Source: Ypsolopha sequella (lineage: Eukaryota; Arthropoda; Insecta; Lepidoptera; Ypsolophidae). From it: a DNA stretch of 64,000 nucleotides. A program made the translations under genes and the position numbers. Positions 12,282-22,989 of this stretch are shown piece after piece. How positions within the stretch are numbered: position 1 is the stretch's first letter; each line of letters begins with the position of its first letter. Location: contig CAKOHE010000008.1 in assembly GCA_934047225.1 (NCBI GenBank), forward strand, positions 806,001 to 870,000. The letters run 5' to 3'. The notes under the pieces were generated by a model that ran no database searches, was not told the DNA's origin, and saw only the letters and a program-made list of their open reading frames with translations.

Positions 12282-13568
12282 TCAAATAATAAAGCGGTTA
12301 CAATTATTATAGATGGCGCCACCAACCTTTCTAGCTAATTTTCTGCCATTTATAGGCCAGAACTTTCGTCTTACAGAGTTCAATAACAACTGAGCTCCGC
12401 CATGTAAGTTTTTCAAATGTTCTTGTTCAAAAAGAAGAAGTGTAAATCTATGTTTGCTGTCTAATAATATTGGGTGCTTTTTATTATATGTTTCAGATGA
12501 ATTTTGGAGCCGGCCACCAACACGCAGCAGACCGTTCTCATCAATGAATGGAGATAACGCACTAAGACGAGATTTGTTTGGTAAGTTTTTTTTATTTTTT
12601 AACAATTTTATTTCATTAATAAAGAAGGATTCAGATTGAGATTGTCGTATTAAATAATTCAAAGAAGCGTTGTACTCACTTACTGACAAATGCTCAGTCA
12701 TTTTGGATTGCAAGTTTCTAAGATTATAAATAAACCTTAGAACAAAGGCAACCTTTCTTGTTAAAGAACCCAAATTCGAATAATTGTTGAAGTTTATGAG
12801 TTTCAATGAATTAATCGAGTCACTTTTATTTGTAGTGCTATTTGATACAATGTCACTACTAAAATGAGTTTTTATTTCGGGAAGTTCATTACTGTGACCA
12901 TGCATCTGTGGCCATTGTGACTGATTGTCTAATAAAAAAGAGGGACCCTTCCACCAAACTACTGCATCGCGTAGTTTGTGAGGGTCAACGCCTCTAGATG
13001 CCAGGTCGGCTGGATTTTGATCGCCTGGAATATGTCTCCAGACACCATCTGGAGACAGCTCCTGGATCTCACCAATTTTGTTGGATACAAAGGTTTTTAA
13101 CTTTTGTGGATCTGTTTTGAGCCAACCTAGGACTACTGATGAATCGGTCCAGTGGTATACTAGATTTATTTTACAACGAAGAGAAGATAAGACTTTTGAA
13201 CTAAGTCGCACGGATAAAAGTGCACCTAGTAACTCAAGACGTGGGATACTAATCGGTTTTATTGGTGCAACTTTTGCTTTGGCACATAACAAACTTACAG
13301 TAACCTTATCGTCTTCATCAATACTGCGTAAATAAATTAAACCGGAATATGCTGCCTGAGAAGCGTCAGAGAATGAATGAAGTTCAATTTTTTGTGGTGA
13401 GTCACACAACGCAAATCTGGGTTCTTCTATGAACGAAAGTTCTTTGACATTTTGTAAAAATGTAACCCATTTGTATTTAATTTCATTGGGCACTGGATCA
13501 TCCCATTCCAATTTAGTTTGCCACAACTTTTGTAATATGATTTTAGGAACTATGTATAGTGGTTGCAC
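12282..13568 (-). pseudogene. BEL/Pao RNase H and integrase N-terminal region, 3'-truncated
   Basis: Continues pol after the frameshift (QPLYIVPKIILQKLW). RNase H-like motifs are visible: HSFSDASQAAYSGLIY near residue 65, YHWTDSSVVLGWLKT near 140 and DQNPADLASRGVDP near 185. The H2C2-type integrase N-terminus follows (HPILLDSKHRFTLLLFEQEH, then LHGGAQLLLNSVRRKFWPI). After KLARK the homology to the plus-strand copy stops and the last ~12 codons (ending in NNCNRFII) are foreign, so the integrase catalytic core is lost. About 700 bp here are duplicated in inverted orientation at 17382-18105. Confidence 0.85.
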
Positions 13569-13932
13569 TTAATAAACCCAGTGGATCAAATATTTTTGCT
13601 GAATTTGATAAAATTGTACGCTTCGTTACCGGTGATACAGCCTCTACCTGAGATGGAAATTGCAACACATCAGATGATGGATTCCAGACCAAGCCTAGCA
13701 GATTTGATTGCGATGTTACATCGAGATACTTTGGAGTATTTGAATCTACAAAGCTGTCAAATATTTCTGGTGCATTTGTACGGAATTTATGCATTGGAAA
13801 ACAGGCAGAGTCTAATGTCTCTTTGACAGATTTACAAAGGTAGGTTAATTCTTCTATAGTAGAAGCACCACTCAAAAAATCGTCGACATAAAAGTCGTGT
13901 TTTATAACTTCAGCAATATTAACATCAGTGCA
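13543..13932 (-). pseudogene. BEL/Pao RT catalytic segment between nonsense and frameshift
   Basis: In the same frame as the preceding 869 codons, immediately after the TAA, the sequence resumes and reaches FYVDDFLSGAST, the RT active-site region with the YVDD box. It then continues through AKIFDPLGLLSATTI, a conserved BEL/Pao passage before RNase H. A one-base indel near 13556-13566 shifts the frame, so reading ends at 13543 while the real continuation lies in the next frame. No ATG start exists here. This is the middle of one broken pol gene, not a separate protein. Confidence 0.85.
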
Positions 13933-16542
13933 TTATTTTGAAAGCTCTACTAAGCAACGTGTAGCTAAATATGGGGCTGAAGCTGTGCCATAGGTGACTG
14001 TGTTTAATTGAAGAACACTAAATGATTGCGTGACGTCATCTCTCCACAATATCAACTGTAGATGTCTCTGACTTGGATTGACAGCTATACATCTATACAT
14101 TTTTTGTATATCGCCTGATATTACATAACGATGTTGTCTAAATCTAAGGAGAATTGACAGTAAGTCATCCTGTACGACAGGACCCACGTATTGAATGTCG
14201 TTCCAAGATTTTCCAGATGTTGTTTTGCACGACGCATCGAAAATTACACGAACCTTGGTTGTTTCGCTTTTTTCACGTATTACGGCGTGATGAGGTAAGT
14301 AGCATCCAAAAGATGGTTGTGAAATAGGTGTAAGATGACCTAAATTCTCATATTCCTTTATGAAGCTTACATAACTTTGTTTTAATTCAGGATTTTTATT
14401 TAATCTACGTTCGAGACTCATAAATCGGCTTTTGGCTATTGTGTATGAGTCACCCAAAACGTCTGGTGACTCTTTCAAAGGAATAGAGACGCTAAATTGA
14501 CCATTAGGTTGGCGATTTGTGGTTTGTTCAAATAGAACTTCACAGACGTTATCCTCGACGGATAGTTTAGGCTTGGGTACAGGTAACTCCTCGAGCTCCC
14601 AGAATTTGGAAAGCTGCGTGTTTATTTCAGAAGAAAAATGGCAATGTAAATACCTGGAGGAGTGGCTACCGCTGGTTGGGCCAGCCACAATCCATCCAAA
14701 GTGAGTATTTTGTAATACGGGATTGTTACACCCTAGTTTGACCTGACCCGCAGTAATCAGCTCCCAGAAGATGTCTGCTCCGAGAAGTAGATCAATATCA
14801 GAAGGATGATGGAACTCTGGATCTGCCAGAAGAATGTTCTTGGGAATCTGGAATTGTTTTTTAATTTCCATTTGAGGTAGTTTATCAGTAATAACAGGTA
14901 CAACAAAACACTTAACTGGAATACTGAAGGAAGTTGCTAATGAGTTTAATGTAAGATTGCAAGACTTATTGACGTTTGTTGTGCTGTTGTTTAAGCCTGT
15001 TATACAGCGATATTCATTTGTAGATAATTCACACTGAATTTTATTTACAGCTGACTGAGTAACGAAGGATGATTGACTGGCATTGTCCAGTAAACATCTT
15101 AAAGTGTATTTCTTGTCATTGTTTGTAACCTCGACCAAGGCTGTGGACAGAAGAACCTCGCCGGAAGATACAGCAGACATGTTTACAGAAGGTAGATTAT
15201 TAGATGTTGACTGTACAGGTAACGATGCAGGCAAGTCAATGACATTAACTTGTTTAATTTGTTCAGATTGTTGAACAAAAGAAGAAGCTTGTTCCGGAAT
15301 ATCGGTACTTTGTAGTTTATATTGCTTATGTAAAATAGTATTATGTTTTTTTTTACAGAAGCGGCAGCCACCCAGTCGACATTGGTATGATTGATGGCCT
15401 CCTCGAAGGCAGTTAGAACATAGCTTCCATAGATGAACTTTATGGATTCTTTCATCTACAGACAAAGCCTTGAATTTTGTGCATTCATATAATTTATGTG
15501 ATTGTTTACAGAATGCACATTGCGATTGCATACGTGAACCTGATGAGGAATCTTGAGATGAATGAAAAGATTTTGTATTGGGAAGACTATGACGCCTATC
15601 AATTTTTGTATTTAGATTATGATTATCAACCCTATTGTTTGCATTAATTGTCTTTAAAACAACCGCCCTCTTGGTAAGGAAATTATAAAACTCTGTCAAT
15701 GATGGTGAATCATGCAGACCGTTTTTATACTCCTCCCATTTTCCAGAAGTAGCGGAATCTAACATTGAGGATGCCATAAAAATTATAAGAGTATCCCAAT
15801 TATTTGTAGATTCACCCATTTGGTTAAGTGCGTGCAGATGTTTCTTTATGGTGTCAACTAAGTTGCATAGGTTGTCAGCTGACTCCTTAGAAAACGCTTC
15901 CATTGAAAATAAAGCTCTCAAATGATGATGAATCAAAATGTTTTTATCATTAAATCTATCGCAAAGTGAAGTCCATGCGAGTTCATAGTTGTTTGCGCAC
16001 AAATTAATCGATTGAATAACTGCTCTGGCTGGCCCTGATAAGCAAGACAATAAGTATTGAAACTTATTTACATCGTCAATTGAATCGTTTTTATGAATCA
16101 CCGACAAAAAAGTATCCCGAAATTCGAGCCAATTTTCACTTAAACCGTCAAATGAAGACAAACGCATGGGGGGAAGTTTAACATTGTTTATATTTTTTGA
16201 TTTTGTTTGAGACTGGTTTTCTTCCACATTGCTATGTAATCGTGTCAATGACTCGCTAAGTTCCTGCGCTTGAGCAATAAACGAAAAATACTCATTTTCG
16301 AATGAGTCTCTCTCATCTAATTGCGCCTCAGAATCATCATAAGTTTCAATTTGTGTATGAATTTGATCAAATGACGTAAACATGTCCTGCATGTTACTTA
16401 TTTTCAAACATAGTTGATTACACTCCGCTTTCGTGAATTTATCATGGTCTATATTTAATAATGGAGTCAAATAGTTACCAAATCGGGTTAAACGACCTTT
16501 CATGACCCCTCTTTGTTTAATTAACGATTTTAAATCAGCCAT
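13933..16542 (-). CDS. BEL/Pao gag-protease-RT polyprotein, N-terminal 869 aa
   Basis: The start is the ATG of MADLKSLIKQRG at 16542. Residues ~1-230 are the gag region of Pao elements, with the LPPMRLSSFDG...W.EFRDTF motif around 125-145. Residues ~340-410 hold cysteine/histidine knuckles (CAFCKQSHKLYEC, CSNCLRGGHQSYQC, CRFCKKKH). An aspartic-protease-like segment with CLLDNASQSSFV follows near 485, where the usual D-S/T-G reads D-N-A. The RT begins around 745 with VRVIFDASCKT and SGDIQKMYRCI. A TAA at 13933-13935 ends the frame just before the FYVDD catalytic motif. Coding continues in the same frame beyond it, so this is a nonsense mutation and not the natural end. The element is inactive. 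Confidence 0.85.
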   Translation of the reverse strand: MADLKSLIKQRGVMKGRLTRFGNYLTPLLNIDHDKFTKAECNQLCLKISNMQDMFTSFDQIHTQIETYDDSEAQLDERDSFENEYFSFIAQAQELSESLTRLHSNVEENQSQTKSKNINNVKLPPMRLSSFDGLSENWLEFRDTFLSVIHKNDSIDDVNKFQYLLSCLSGPARAVIQSINLCANNYELAWTSLCDRFNDKNILIHHHLRALFSMEAFSKESADNLCNLVDTIKKHLHALNQMGESTNNWDTLIIFMASSMLDSATSGKWEEYKNGLHDSPSLTEFYNFLTKRAVVLKTINANNRVDNHNLNTKIDRRHSLPNTKSFHSSQDSSSGSRMQSQCAFCKQSHKLYECTKFKALSVDERIHKVHLWKLCSNCLRGGHQSYQCRLGGCRFCKKKHNTILHKQYKLQSTDIPEQASSFVQQSEQIKQVNVIDLPASLPVQSTSNNLPSVNMSAVSSGEVLLSTALVEVTNNDKKYTLRCLLDNASQSSFVTQSAVNKIQCELSTNEYRCITGLNNSTTNVNKSCNLTLNSLATSFSIPVKCFVVPVITDKLPQMEIKKQFQIPKNILLADPEFHHPSDIDLLLGADIFWELITAGQVKLGCNNPVLQNTHFGWIVAGPTSGSHSSRYLHCHFSSEINTQLSKFWELEELPVPKPKLSVEDNVCEVLFEQTTNRQPNGQFSVSIPLKESPDVLGDSYTIAKSRFMSLERRLNKNPELKQSYVSFIKEYENLGHLTPISQPSFGCYLPHHAVIREKSETTKVRVIFDASCKTTSGKSWNDIQYVGPVVQDDLLSILLRFRQHRYVISGDIQKMYRCIAVNPSQRHLQLILWRDDVTQSFSVLQLNTVTYGTASAPYLATRCLVELSK

Positions 16543-17325
16543 AGTACGTAGGTGCGAACAACGATAATATCAGAAACGATTAAAACTACAAATATTTCTA
16601 TGAATAAGGAACAAAGAAATGCTTACAGTTTGCGTCCAGCGGTAATAGCAAACCGGTTTAGAGTAGACTTCCAGTTGCAAGTTGCAGTGATGGTAAATGT
16701 CGCACTTTAGTTTTCCACAGCTCGCTCACACACCAAACCCTGAAATAAGTCGGCAAATCTAGTTGACTAATTGTTTAAAACTATTGTTTATTATATTATT
16801 TTGCTTTTAAGCGATTAAATGAGAATGCATGTGATCTGTACGGCAGAATGAAAAATTAAAAAATTAATTTGCGTTGAAAACAAAATGCAAGCTGACTTTA
16901 TAATTTGTAACTTGGTTATATTATTATTATTTACCAATTTAGCTAATTTACGAACATGATTTTATGAGCTTTGCTTTTTAAATTGAATAAGTATTTTCAT
17001 TTAGCTAGGTAGCTAACAAATGTTGTAGTAAACTAAATCTAAAACACAAAGAAAAATGATGAAGCAAAATGGCTGCGAGTGAACTTTGCCCTAGCTATTT
17101 GCTTTCGATTTTTGTTGCACAATTAAAAACACTTAGCACTTGAAGCTTCACCAACACTGTCAACACAAGCTGAAATGTAACACAGGAATTTGGGACTAAA
17201 GAAGAACATGGATGGGAACGGATACTTCCTTTGTTCCAACGATCTCGGGTCTCACTAATTCCGTGCGTCGGTCGTCTATTTTTCTTTCTTCGATTGCTGT
17301 TCAAGTGCTGCCACGGTCGCCAAGA
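16543..17325 (-). other. BEL/Pao 5' leader of the minus-strand copy
   Basis: Lies between the LTR remnant and the gag ATG. Immediately after the LTR end, the minus strand reads cttggcgaccgtggc, the usual position and type of a primer-binding site. The remaining ~750 bp has no persuasive coding frame. It is unusually long for a leader and may contain further insertions. Confidence 0.55.
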
Positions 17326-17381
17326 TGTCGAGGATCCGAAATATTATAGCAATGAAAATGCGGTGCTCCTCTCGTATGATG
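17326..17381 (-). repeat. BEL/Pao LTR 3' remnant, 56 bp
   Basis: Exact reverse complement of the last 56 bp of the LTR at 19185-19410, sharing 'tgtcgaggatccgaaatat' and 'gcggtgctcctctcgtatga'. The remaining ~170 bp of this LTR are missing because pol of the opposite copy begins at 17382. Confidence 0.95.
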
Positions 17382-19200
17382 ATCCTCTCCAGATGGTGTC
17401 TGGAGACATATTCCAGGCGATCAAAATCCAGCTGAGATGGCATCTAGAGGCGTTGACCCTCACAAACTACGCGATGCAGTAGTTTGGTGGAAGGGTCCCT
17501 CTTTTTTATTAGACAATCAGTCACATTGGCCACAGATGCGTGGTCACAGTAATGAACTTCCCGAAATAAAAACTCATTTTAGTAGTGACATTGTATCAAA
17601 TAGCACTACAAATAAAAGTGACTCTAATACTTCATTGAAACTCATAAACTTCAACAATTATTCGAAGTTGGGTTCTTTAACAAGAAAGGTTGCGTTTGTT
17701 CTAAGGTTCATTTATAATCTTAGAAACTTGCAATCCAAAATGACTGAGCATTTGTCAGTAAGTGAGTACAACGCTTCTTTGAATTATTTAATACGACAAT
17801 CTCAATCTGAATCCTTCTTTATTAATGAAATAAAATTGTTAAAAAATAAAAAAAACTTACCAAACAAATCTCGTCTTAGTGCGTTATCTCCATTCATCGA
17901 TGAGAACGGTCTGCTGCGTGTTGGTGGCCGGCTCCAAAATTCATCTGAAACATATAATAAAAAGCATCCAATATTATTAGACAGCAAACATAGATTTACA
18001 CTTCTTCCTTTTGAACAAGAACATTTGAAAAACTTACATGGCGGAGCTCAGTTGTTATTGAACTCTGTAAGACAAAAGTTCTAGCCTATAAATGGCAGAA
18101 AATTAGCTAGAATGGTAGTTGATAACTGTAAGAAGTGTAGAATAATGAAAGGTCAAACAATAACTCCTTTAATGGGAAACTTACCTTCGTCTCGTGTCAA
18201 TCCTAATCTTCCATTTGAAATCTGCGGAACAGATATGGCAGGTCCATTTTACATCACTGATCGCAAAGGACGCGGTTGTAAAATCACAAAATGCTATTTG
18301 TGTCTCTTCATTTGTTTTAGTACTAAAGCCATCCATCTGGAAGTAGCTAGTGATTTGACAACCGACGTCTTCATTTTATGCCTCAAGAGGTTCATATCAC
18401 TCCGTGGAAAGCCAACCGAGATGTTTTGTGATAATGGTCTTAACTTCGTTGGTGCGAATAACGAGATAGGCAGATTTATTAAATCAGGGAACAAAGACAT
18501 AGCTTCATTTGCTGCTGGCGAGGGTATCAAGTTTACGTTTTCCCCAGCTGGATCACCAAATTTTGGAGAGATTTGGGAAGCAGGCGTTAAATCGGCAAAG
18601 CATCATATACTACGTACCTTAGGAAATACTCATATGACATTTGAGGAGTTGTCGACACTGTTTTCTCAAGTTGAAGCAATCCTTAATTCCAGACCTTTGA
18701 CCCCATTATCATCGAATCCCTGTGGCCTTGAACCTCTCACTCCTGGACACTTCTTGATCGGCAGAGCACTCACATCAATTCCGTCTCCATCTTTATTAGA
18801 CATCAACCCGAATAGACTTAGCAGATACCAGTACATTGAACGAGTGAGGCAGCAATTTTGGAATCGGTGGCAGAGTGAATTCCTGTCTGAGTTACAGCAA
18901 CGGACGAAGTGGCGCGTCATTCAAGAAGGATTGCAAATTAACGATTTGGTGGTCATCAAAGATCCAAATCTTCCATGCATGAAATGGAAACTAGGAAGAA
19001 TCCAAAAACTTTATCCAGGATCTGACAACATTTCAAGAGTAGCAGATGTATATACTACCCAAGGCATTTATCGACGTGCTATTAACAAATTGTGCCCGCT
19101 GCCGAAACCTACAGAACTGAACAATCAACATGGAGCAGCAGCTTCAGATCCTCGAACCCCTACGTGTTCGAGGGCCGGGGATGATGTTGCGGCCCTATAG
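17382..19200 (+). pseudogene. BEL/Pao pol 3' half: RNase H end, integrase and C-terminal domain
   Basis: Begins abruptly inside pol (the match to the minus-strand copy starts at 'cctctccagatggtgtctgg') and runs in one frame to a stop at 19198-19200. A single TAG at 18082-18084 replaces the tryptophan of the KFWPI motif seen in the other copy. Downstream the integrase core is well preserved: CGTDMAGPFYI gives the first Asp, MFCDNGLNFVG the second, and FGEIWEAGVKSAKHH the Glu of the DDE triad. The ILNSRPLTPLS passage and a C-terminal domain (KWRVIQEGLQINDLVVIKD ... RAINKLCPLP) follow. Gag, protease and RT are absent, so the copy is 5'-truncated. The stop overlaps the LTR start. Confidence 0.88.
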
Positions 19201-19410
19201 ATAACAGAATTGGTTACTTCACCCCCCGGTGCGGGGGCAGGGACAAGACGTCCGAGCGAGCATCGACAGATCTATCTAGAACGACGAAGACACGACACTG
19301 TTTACCATATACACTTGTCTATTGTACCAAATTCAATCAGTTATACAAATTATACATCATACGAGAGGAGCACCGCATTTTCATTGCTATAATATTTCGG
19401 ATCCTCGACA
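19185..19410 (+). repeat. BEL/Pao 3' LTR, complete (226 bp)
   Basis: Starts TGTTGCGGCCCTATAG, a typical BEL/Pao LTR start, and ends ATCCTCGACA, giving TG...CA termini. Its last 56 bp match the inverted remnant at 17326-17381. It abuts the 3' end of a G gene fragment at 19411, so the retrotransposon (or the rearrangement that carried it) truncated the first unit of the tandem array. Confidence 0.9.
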
Positions 19411-19709
19411 ATAGTAATAACTTGAATGAAAAATCGAAATGGTTTGCCATGACCATAAACTATGACTTTAGTGAGATTCAGTTCTATAGCATAGGGTTTT
19501 TTTGTAAAGTATGACAGTATTATAAAAGCCATTAACGTAGCCCGAGTTTCAGGAAAAACTGTCAGGTTGTCGTCTCAAAAATTTGCTGTAGATAATGAGA
19601 GCCCCCAGTTTGGAATATACGCAATACCGGATCCAAGAGAAAACTATGTTTATGTTGGGCCATATGAAATGCATGAGGAACTTGGAATTGAAACTGTAAA
19701 ACTGTACCA
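19411..19709 (+). pseudogene. G1: 3' remnant of the G gene fragment
   Basis: Corresponds to the last 299 bp of G2-G4, starting at 'atagtaataacttgaatg'. It therefore holds only the final ~35 codons of the main frame (KSKWFAMTINYDFSEIQFYS...), the shared 7-T frameshift and the shifted-frame tail (GIYAIPDPRENYVYVGPYE). Everything upstream was removed at the BEL LTR boundary. Confidence 0.9.
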
Positions 19710-21337
19710 AATTCGTAGGTTTAGATAGTAAAATGTTCAGATTAGAAATTTCACTATTTGTCAGTTAAGCTCATATATGAAATTCATCAATATTACAAAT
19801 AATAAAAAGGTGAATTAAATCTCTGTAGCAATTCTGCGCCAGTCAGCTTCTTAAGAGGCTATACAACTGTGAACTTACTATGTTAAACTAATGTTATGAA
19901 TAAAATACTTTTTTTTTTTTTTTAATAACCACTACCAATAATTGGGGATGGATGAGATGAGGTATTTCTGAGTTTGAAACTTAATAATTTATTGATGATC
20001 AAAGCTGAATATTATTTTAACAGCTGACCTTTATGTATGTCGTAAAACTTATTACTCGATAGATACTTCTATACGGAAAATAACTTCTTTAGTCGGCAAT
20101 CTTCAAGTAAGCCCATAGGACAGTGAGTAAAATTCTTACATCTGTGATTATCTGGTCAACAAAATAGAAACTCAAGGTAAGCCATATTAGCAACTCCTCA
20201 GAAGTACCTTCCCTTGGATGTGGAATACCCCCTTGACCTTTTTTAGGGGATATATATTTTTTTTGAATTCTAAATTTAAGATTTATTTATTTATTTTTAA
20301 ATTTACGCGCCTATGTTGGTTCCCTGACTACACAACTCTGGTAAAGAACCAACAAGAAATCCAGAGCGTCCCTAAACATTGAAATCACTCGTGCTGCACC
20401 ATGTCCCATTCAATGATTCAGCCTCTTAACAGATCTACTCAAGTAGTGACTAGCTGTTTCAGTTAAAATTATTTTCTTACGAGTAGATATTGCTTGTAGT
20501 ACTCAATTTAAAGTTGCTAGGTTAATATGACAAAACTATCAAGTAAAACACTTAGACTTTCATATTCAGCGTACAGTCATTCTGTTTACTATTCAATAGA
20601 GAACTTCTATCTAGTCAAAATTGTAAAAAACTTCTGTAATACAATCGTCTTTGTTATATTTAAGGCAAGTCAGATAAGTACCAATATCTACATTAGAAAT
20701 TTATCCATTTTCTAAAAATCTCTCAAATAAACTTAGATATAAAAATGGTTTCCATGATTTTGGATCTAGAATAATATTTAAGGCTATGTCTGTGCCGGAT
20801 ATTATATTGACTAAAATAGCAACATGAACATTTTATTTGTTCTCTTGTGCAAAAAAGAAGTAGGTAAGTCTTGTAATTTTGTATGGCATTTTTACCAAAA
20901 TATGGGTATGGGCTATGGGTAAAGTATGGGCTAAGTAGGTACTCAACTAGACCAAATTCTGGACTATTTCTGTTGAACCAAGACCTTTTCTACTTGTCTT
21001 AAAATTTATAAAAGCTTGAAGATGTCCTTTATTTTTAGAAACAAACTTCAGCAATAAAGCTATAAGATCTACATACTTCCTGGATTCGGAATAATTTTCA
21101 ACGTTATTAAGGCTATCTCTCGGCCATCTATGATTTTACTATATGACGAACAAATAAAGGAATCTACACACACCTGACGAAGTATAGACGCCTTAACCAT
21201 CTCAGTATAAGGTTGACTATAGTAGTACTGCTATGCTTGACTACAGAGAAGCTATATTCTAGTCTCCTGGCGAATATAAATTCATCTTTACTAGTATACC
21301 TTTATTTTCAGGTAAATTAATTTATAAATCGAAAACA
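19710..21337. repeat. X1 segment
   Basis: Begins aattcgtaggtttagatag directly after G1 and ends at 'tcgaaaaca' before G2. It is 14 bp shorter than X2 because a stretch near 20899-20935 is replaced by short repeats of 'tatgggctatgggtaaag'. It carries a poly-T/A tract at 19909-19923. No supported gene: the 62-codon ATG frame at 20527-20715 resembles nothing I know. Confidence 0.9.
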
Positions 21338-22989
21338 AATGTGATTTCTCGAGATACAAGGCTTTAAGTAGTTTGGATGGAAACAGTTTAGATCTGATAC
21401 CGGGACTAATTAATTTAGACAACAAAATTAATTCAAAACTTGCTAAAGAAGAGAAAAAATTTCACCAAACTGTTGTGGTAACTCAAGAAAAACGAAGAAA
21501 CTTAAAAGTTCCAAAAAGGTACGCTGAATTTTTCAATAGCGGTTTAAAAGGTGAACAAAATGAACGTAAGTTCTTGTCAGTCTCTGTATTAAAACTAGAT
21601 TGTGTAAATATAGAACCTTGGTGTATGGTACACAATCTCTATCAATGTTTTTGTCAGGGAATCTTTACTGAACGTCTTAAACAAGAATCTTCAAATCACA
21701 TGGAAGGTGAATGTATTGATCTATCTAATGATTTGTTAATAGAATCCGACTATACTAACAGCAATATTTTAAATAACTTCAAATCAGCGGGAAAGAAGAC
21801 ACATGAGAAATATAATCATGATAATCACAGAAGTAATCGATATAGTTCTTCCTCTGATGGAGTATACGACGAAACGTCGTTTTCGTATCGCGCACCCTCG
21901 TGTGCTCGAACGAAACAGTATAAACGGAGAAAGTTTAGTGACAAACACTACAAGGAAACCAATGCAATAATAATGGAAATGGAAAAGAATGATGTAAGAC
22001 TTCATAGCAAAATGATGAGTTATATCAGTAACGATAAAGATGAGGTCGACCTTGAAACTCTAAAAGAACCATCTGGTTGCACTGAATCCGATGTACTAAT
22101 ACATAATCTGAATCAGTCACCAAGCAACAGTTCAAGTGAAACTTCGAAACATTTCCCAAACAAAGCTAAATTGGTGTCTTGGCTTGAAGCTAACTATAAA
22201 CATTATAAACAGCGCTCAGAAAAAAATCGTAACAAAAGTATTTCCTTGGAAGCTCCGAAGGCTGGAAAAATTGCTCTTTACCCTTGGGAAGTAATATTAG
22301 ACAGATACAACAAACGGAAAAACTACTTTGTCGTAACTAAAGATGAACCATATCGTATATTTATGGCGGTAGATTTGAATAAGCCTTTCTTTGCAAACTG
22401 TATTGATGTTGACAAAATTAAATTTGAAGATCTTAAAAAGTATCCAATCACAGTGAGAAATCTTTTGCAAGATACTTTTGATTTGAAAGACAATTTTTAT
22501 ATTATGTGTGGTTTCACCGATTGTTGGGAGTTGATTGGTTCAGTTACGAAACTAAAAGAAAAATCCGACGCTGAACTATCAGATAATAATATAGATCATC
22601 CTGTTACGGTGGATAAGTCGGAGCTTGAACAGCAAAACATCATGCAAGACAGTGCTGCAAATAGTCCTGAAAGTGATAAACCTAAGAATAATAGTAATAA
22701 CTTGAATGAAAAATCGAAATGGTTTGCCATGACCATAAACTATGACTTTAGTGAGATTCAGTTCTATAGCATAGGGTTTTTTTGTAAAGTATGACAGTAT
22801 TATAAAAGCCATTAACGTAGCCCGAGTTTCAGGAAAAACTGTCAGGTTGTCGTCTCAAAAATTTGCTGTAGATAATGAGAGCCCCCAGTTTGGAATATAC
22901 GCAATACCGGATCCAAGAGAAAACTATGTTTATGTTGGGCCATATGAAATGCATGAGGAACTTGGAATTGAAACTGTAAAACTGTACCA
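21328..22989 (+). pseudogene. G2: gene fragment, unrecognised nuclear-protein-like exon (MGA/Ocm-domain-like?), frameshifted
   Basis: One frame is open from 21328 to a TGA at 22792-22794 (~489 codons), but it has no in-frame ATG until a Met ~85 codons after the TTG at 21373. This looks like an exon or gene fragment lacking its true start. Visible blocks are a basic RRNLKVPKRYAEFFNSG, then a cysteine/histidine stretch PWCMVHNLYQCFCQG, a Ser/Asn/Lys-rich linker with the basic KPYKRRKFSD-type motif (KQYKRRKF here), and a folded-looking C-terminal half (LYPWEVILDRYNKRKNYF, YIMCGFTDCWELIGSV). At the end a 7-T run shifts the frame; in the next frame coding resumes (AINVARVSGKTVRLSS, FGIYAIPDPRENYVYVGPYE) and stops after the G/X junction. 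The pattern faintly recalls the conserved region of MGA/Ocm-type proteins, but this is a guess. Whether any product is made is unknown. Confidence 0.7.

Larger units (their letters stand above)
12282..17381 (-). mobile_element. BEL/Pao LTR retrotransposon, minus-strand copy, truncated at both ends
   Basis: Reading leftward, there is the last 56 bp of an LTR (17381-17326, ending in CA), a TGGCGACCG primer-binding-site-like sequence directly after it, a ~780-bp leader, and then gag-pol from 16542. The polyprotein is lost near 12330, inside the integrase zinc-binding region, where it runs into unrelated DNA ('ggtggcgccatc'). Most of the integrase and the 3' LTR are absent. On its other side the LTR is cut at 17381/17382 by pol sequence of a second copy in the opposite orientation. 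The LTR remnant matches the full LTR at 19185-19410, so the copies belong to one family. Confidence 0.85.

Noticed and set aside
12454..13826. Several plus-strand frames opposite the BEL pol
   Set aside because: Antisense shadows of the minus-strand polyprotein. One (12454-12639) is also mirrored exactly at 17802-17987 because pol is duplicated there.
20527..20715. 62-codon ATG frame repeated in every array X segment (also 23807, 27102, 30397)
   Set aside because: Conserved only because the copies are young. In outlying X0 a 2-bp deletion breaks it after eight codons, and the sequence resembles no protein.
21302..21337. Splice acceptor tttattttcag ahead of G as the true start of a G exon
   Set aside because: The G frame has a TAA (21325-21327) between this site and the coding block, and the acceptor belongs to X, since X0 has it without G. 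It cannot directly open the exon.
22579..22812. Minus-strand open frames antisense to the G copies (and 21784-22005, with their repeats)
   Set aside because: Shadows of the G coding frame, identical across copies for the same reason.
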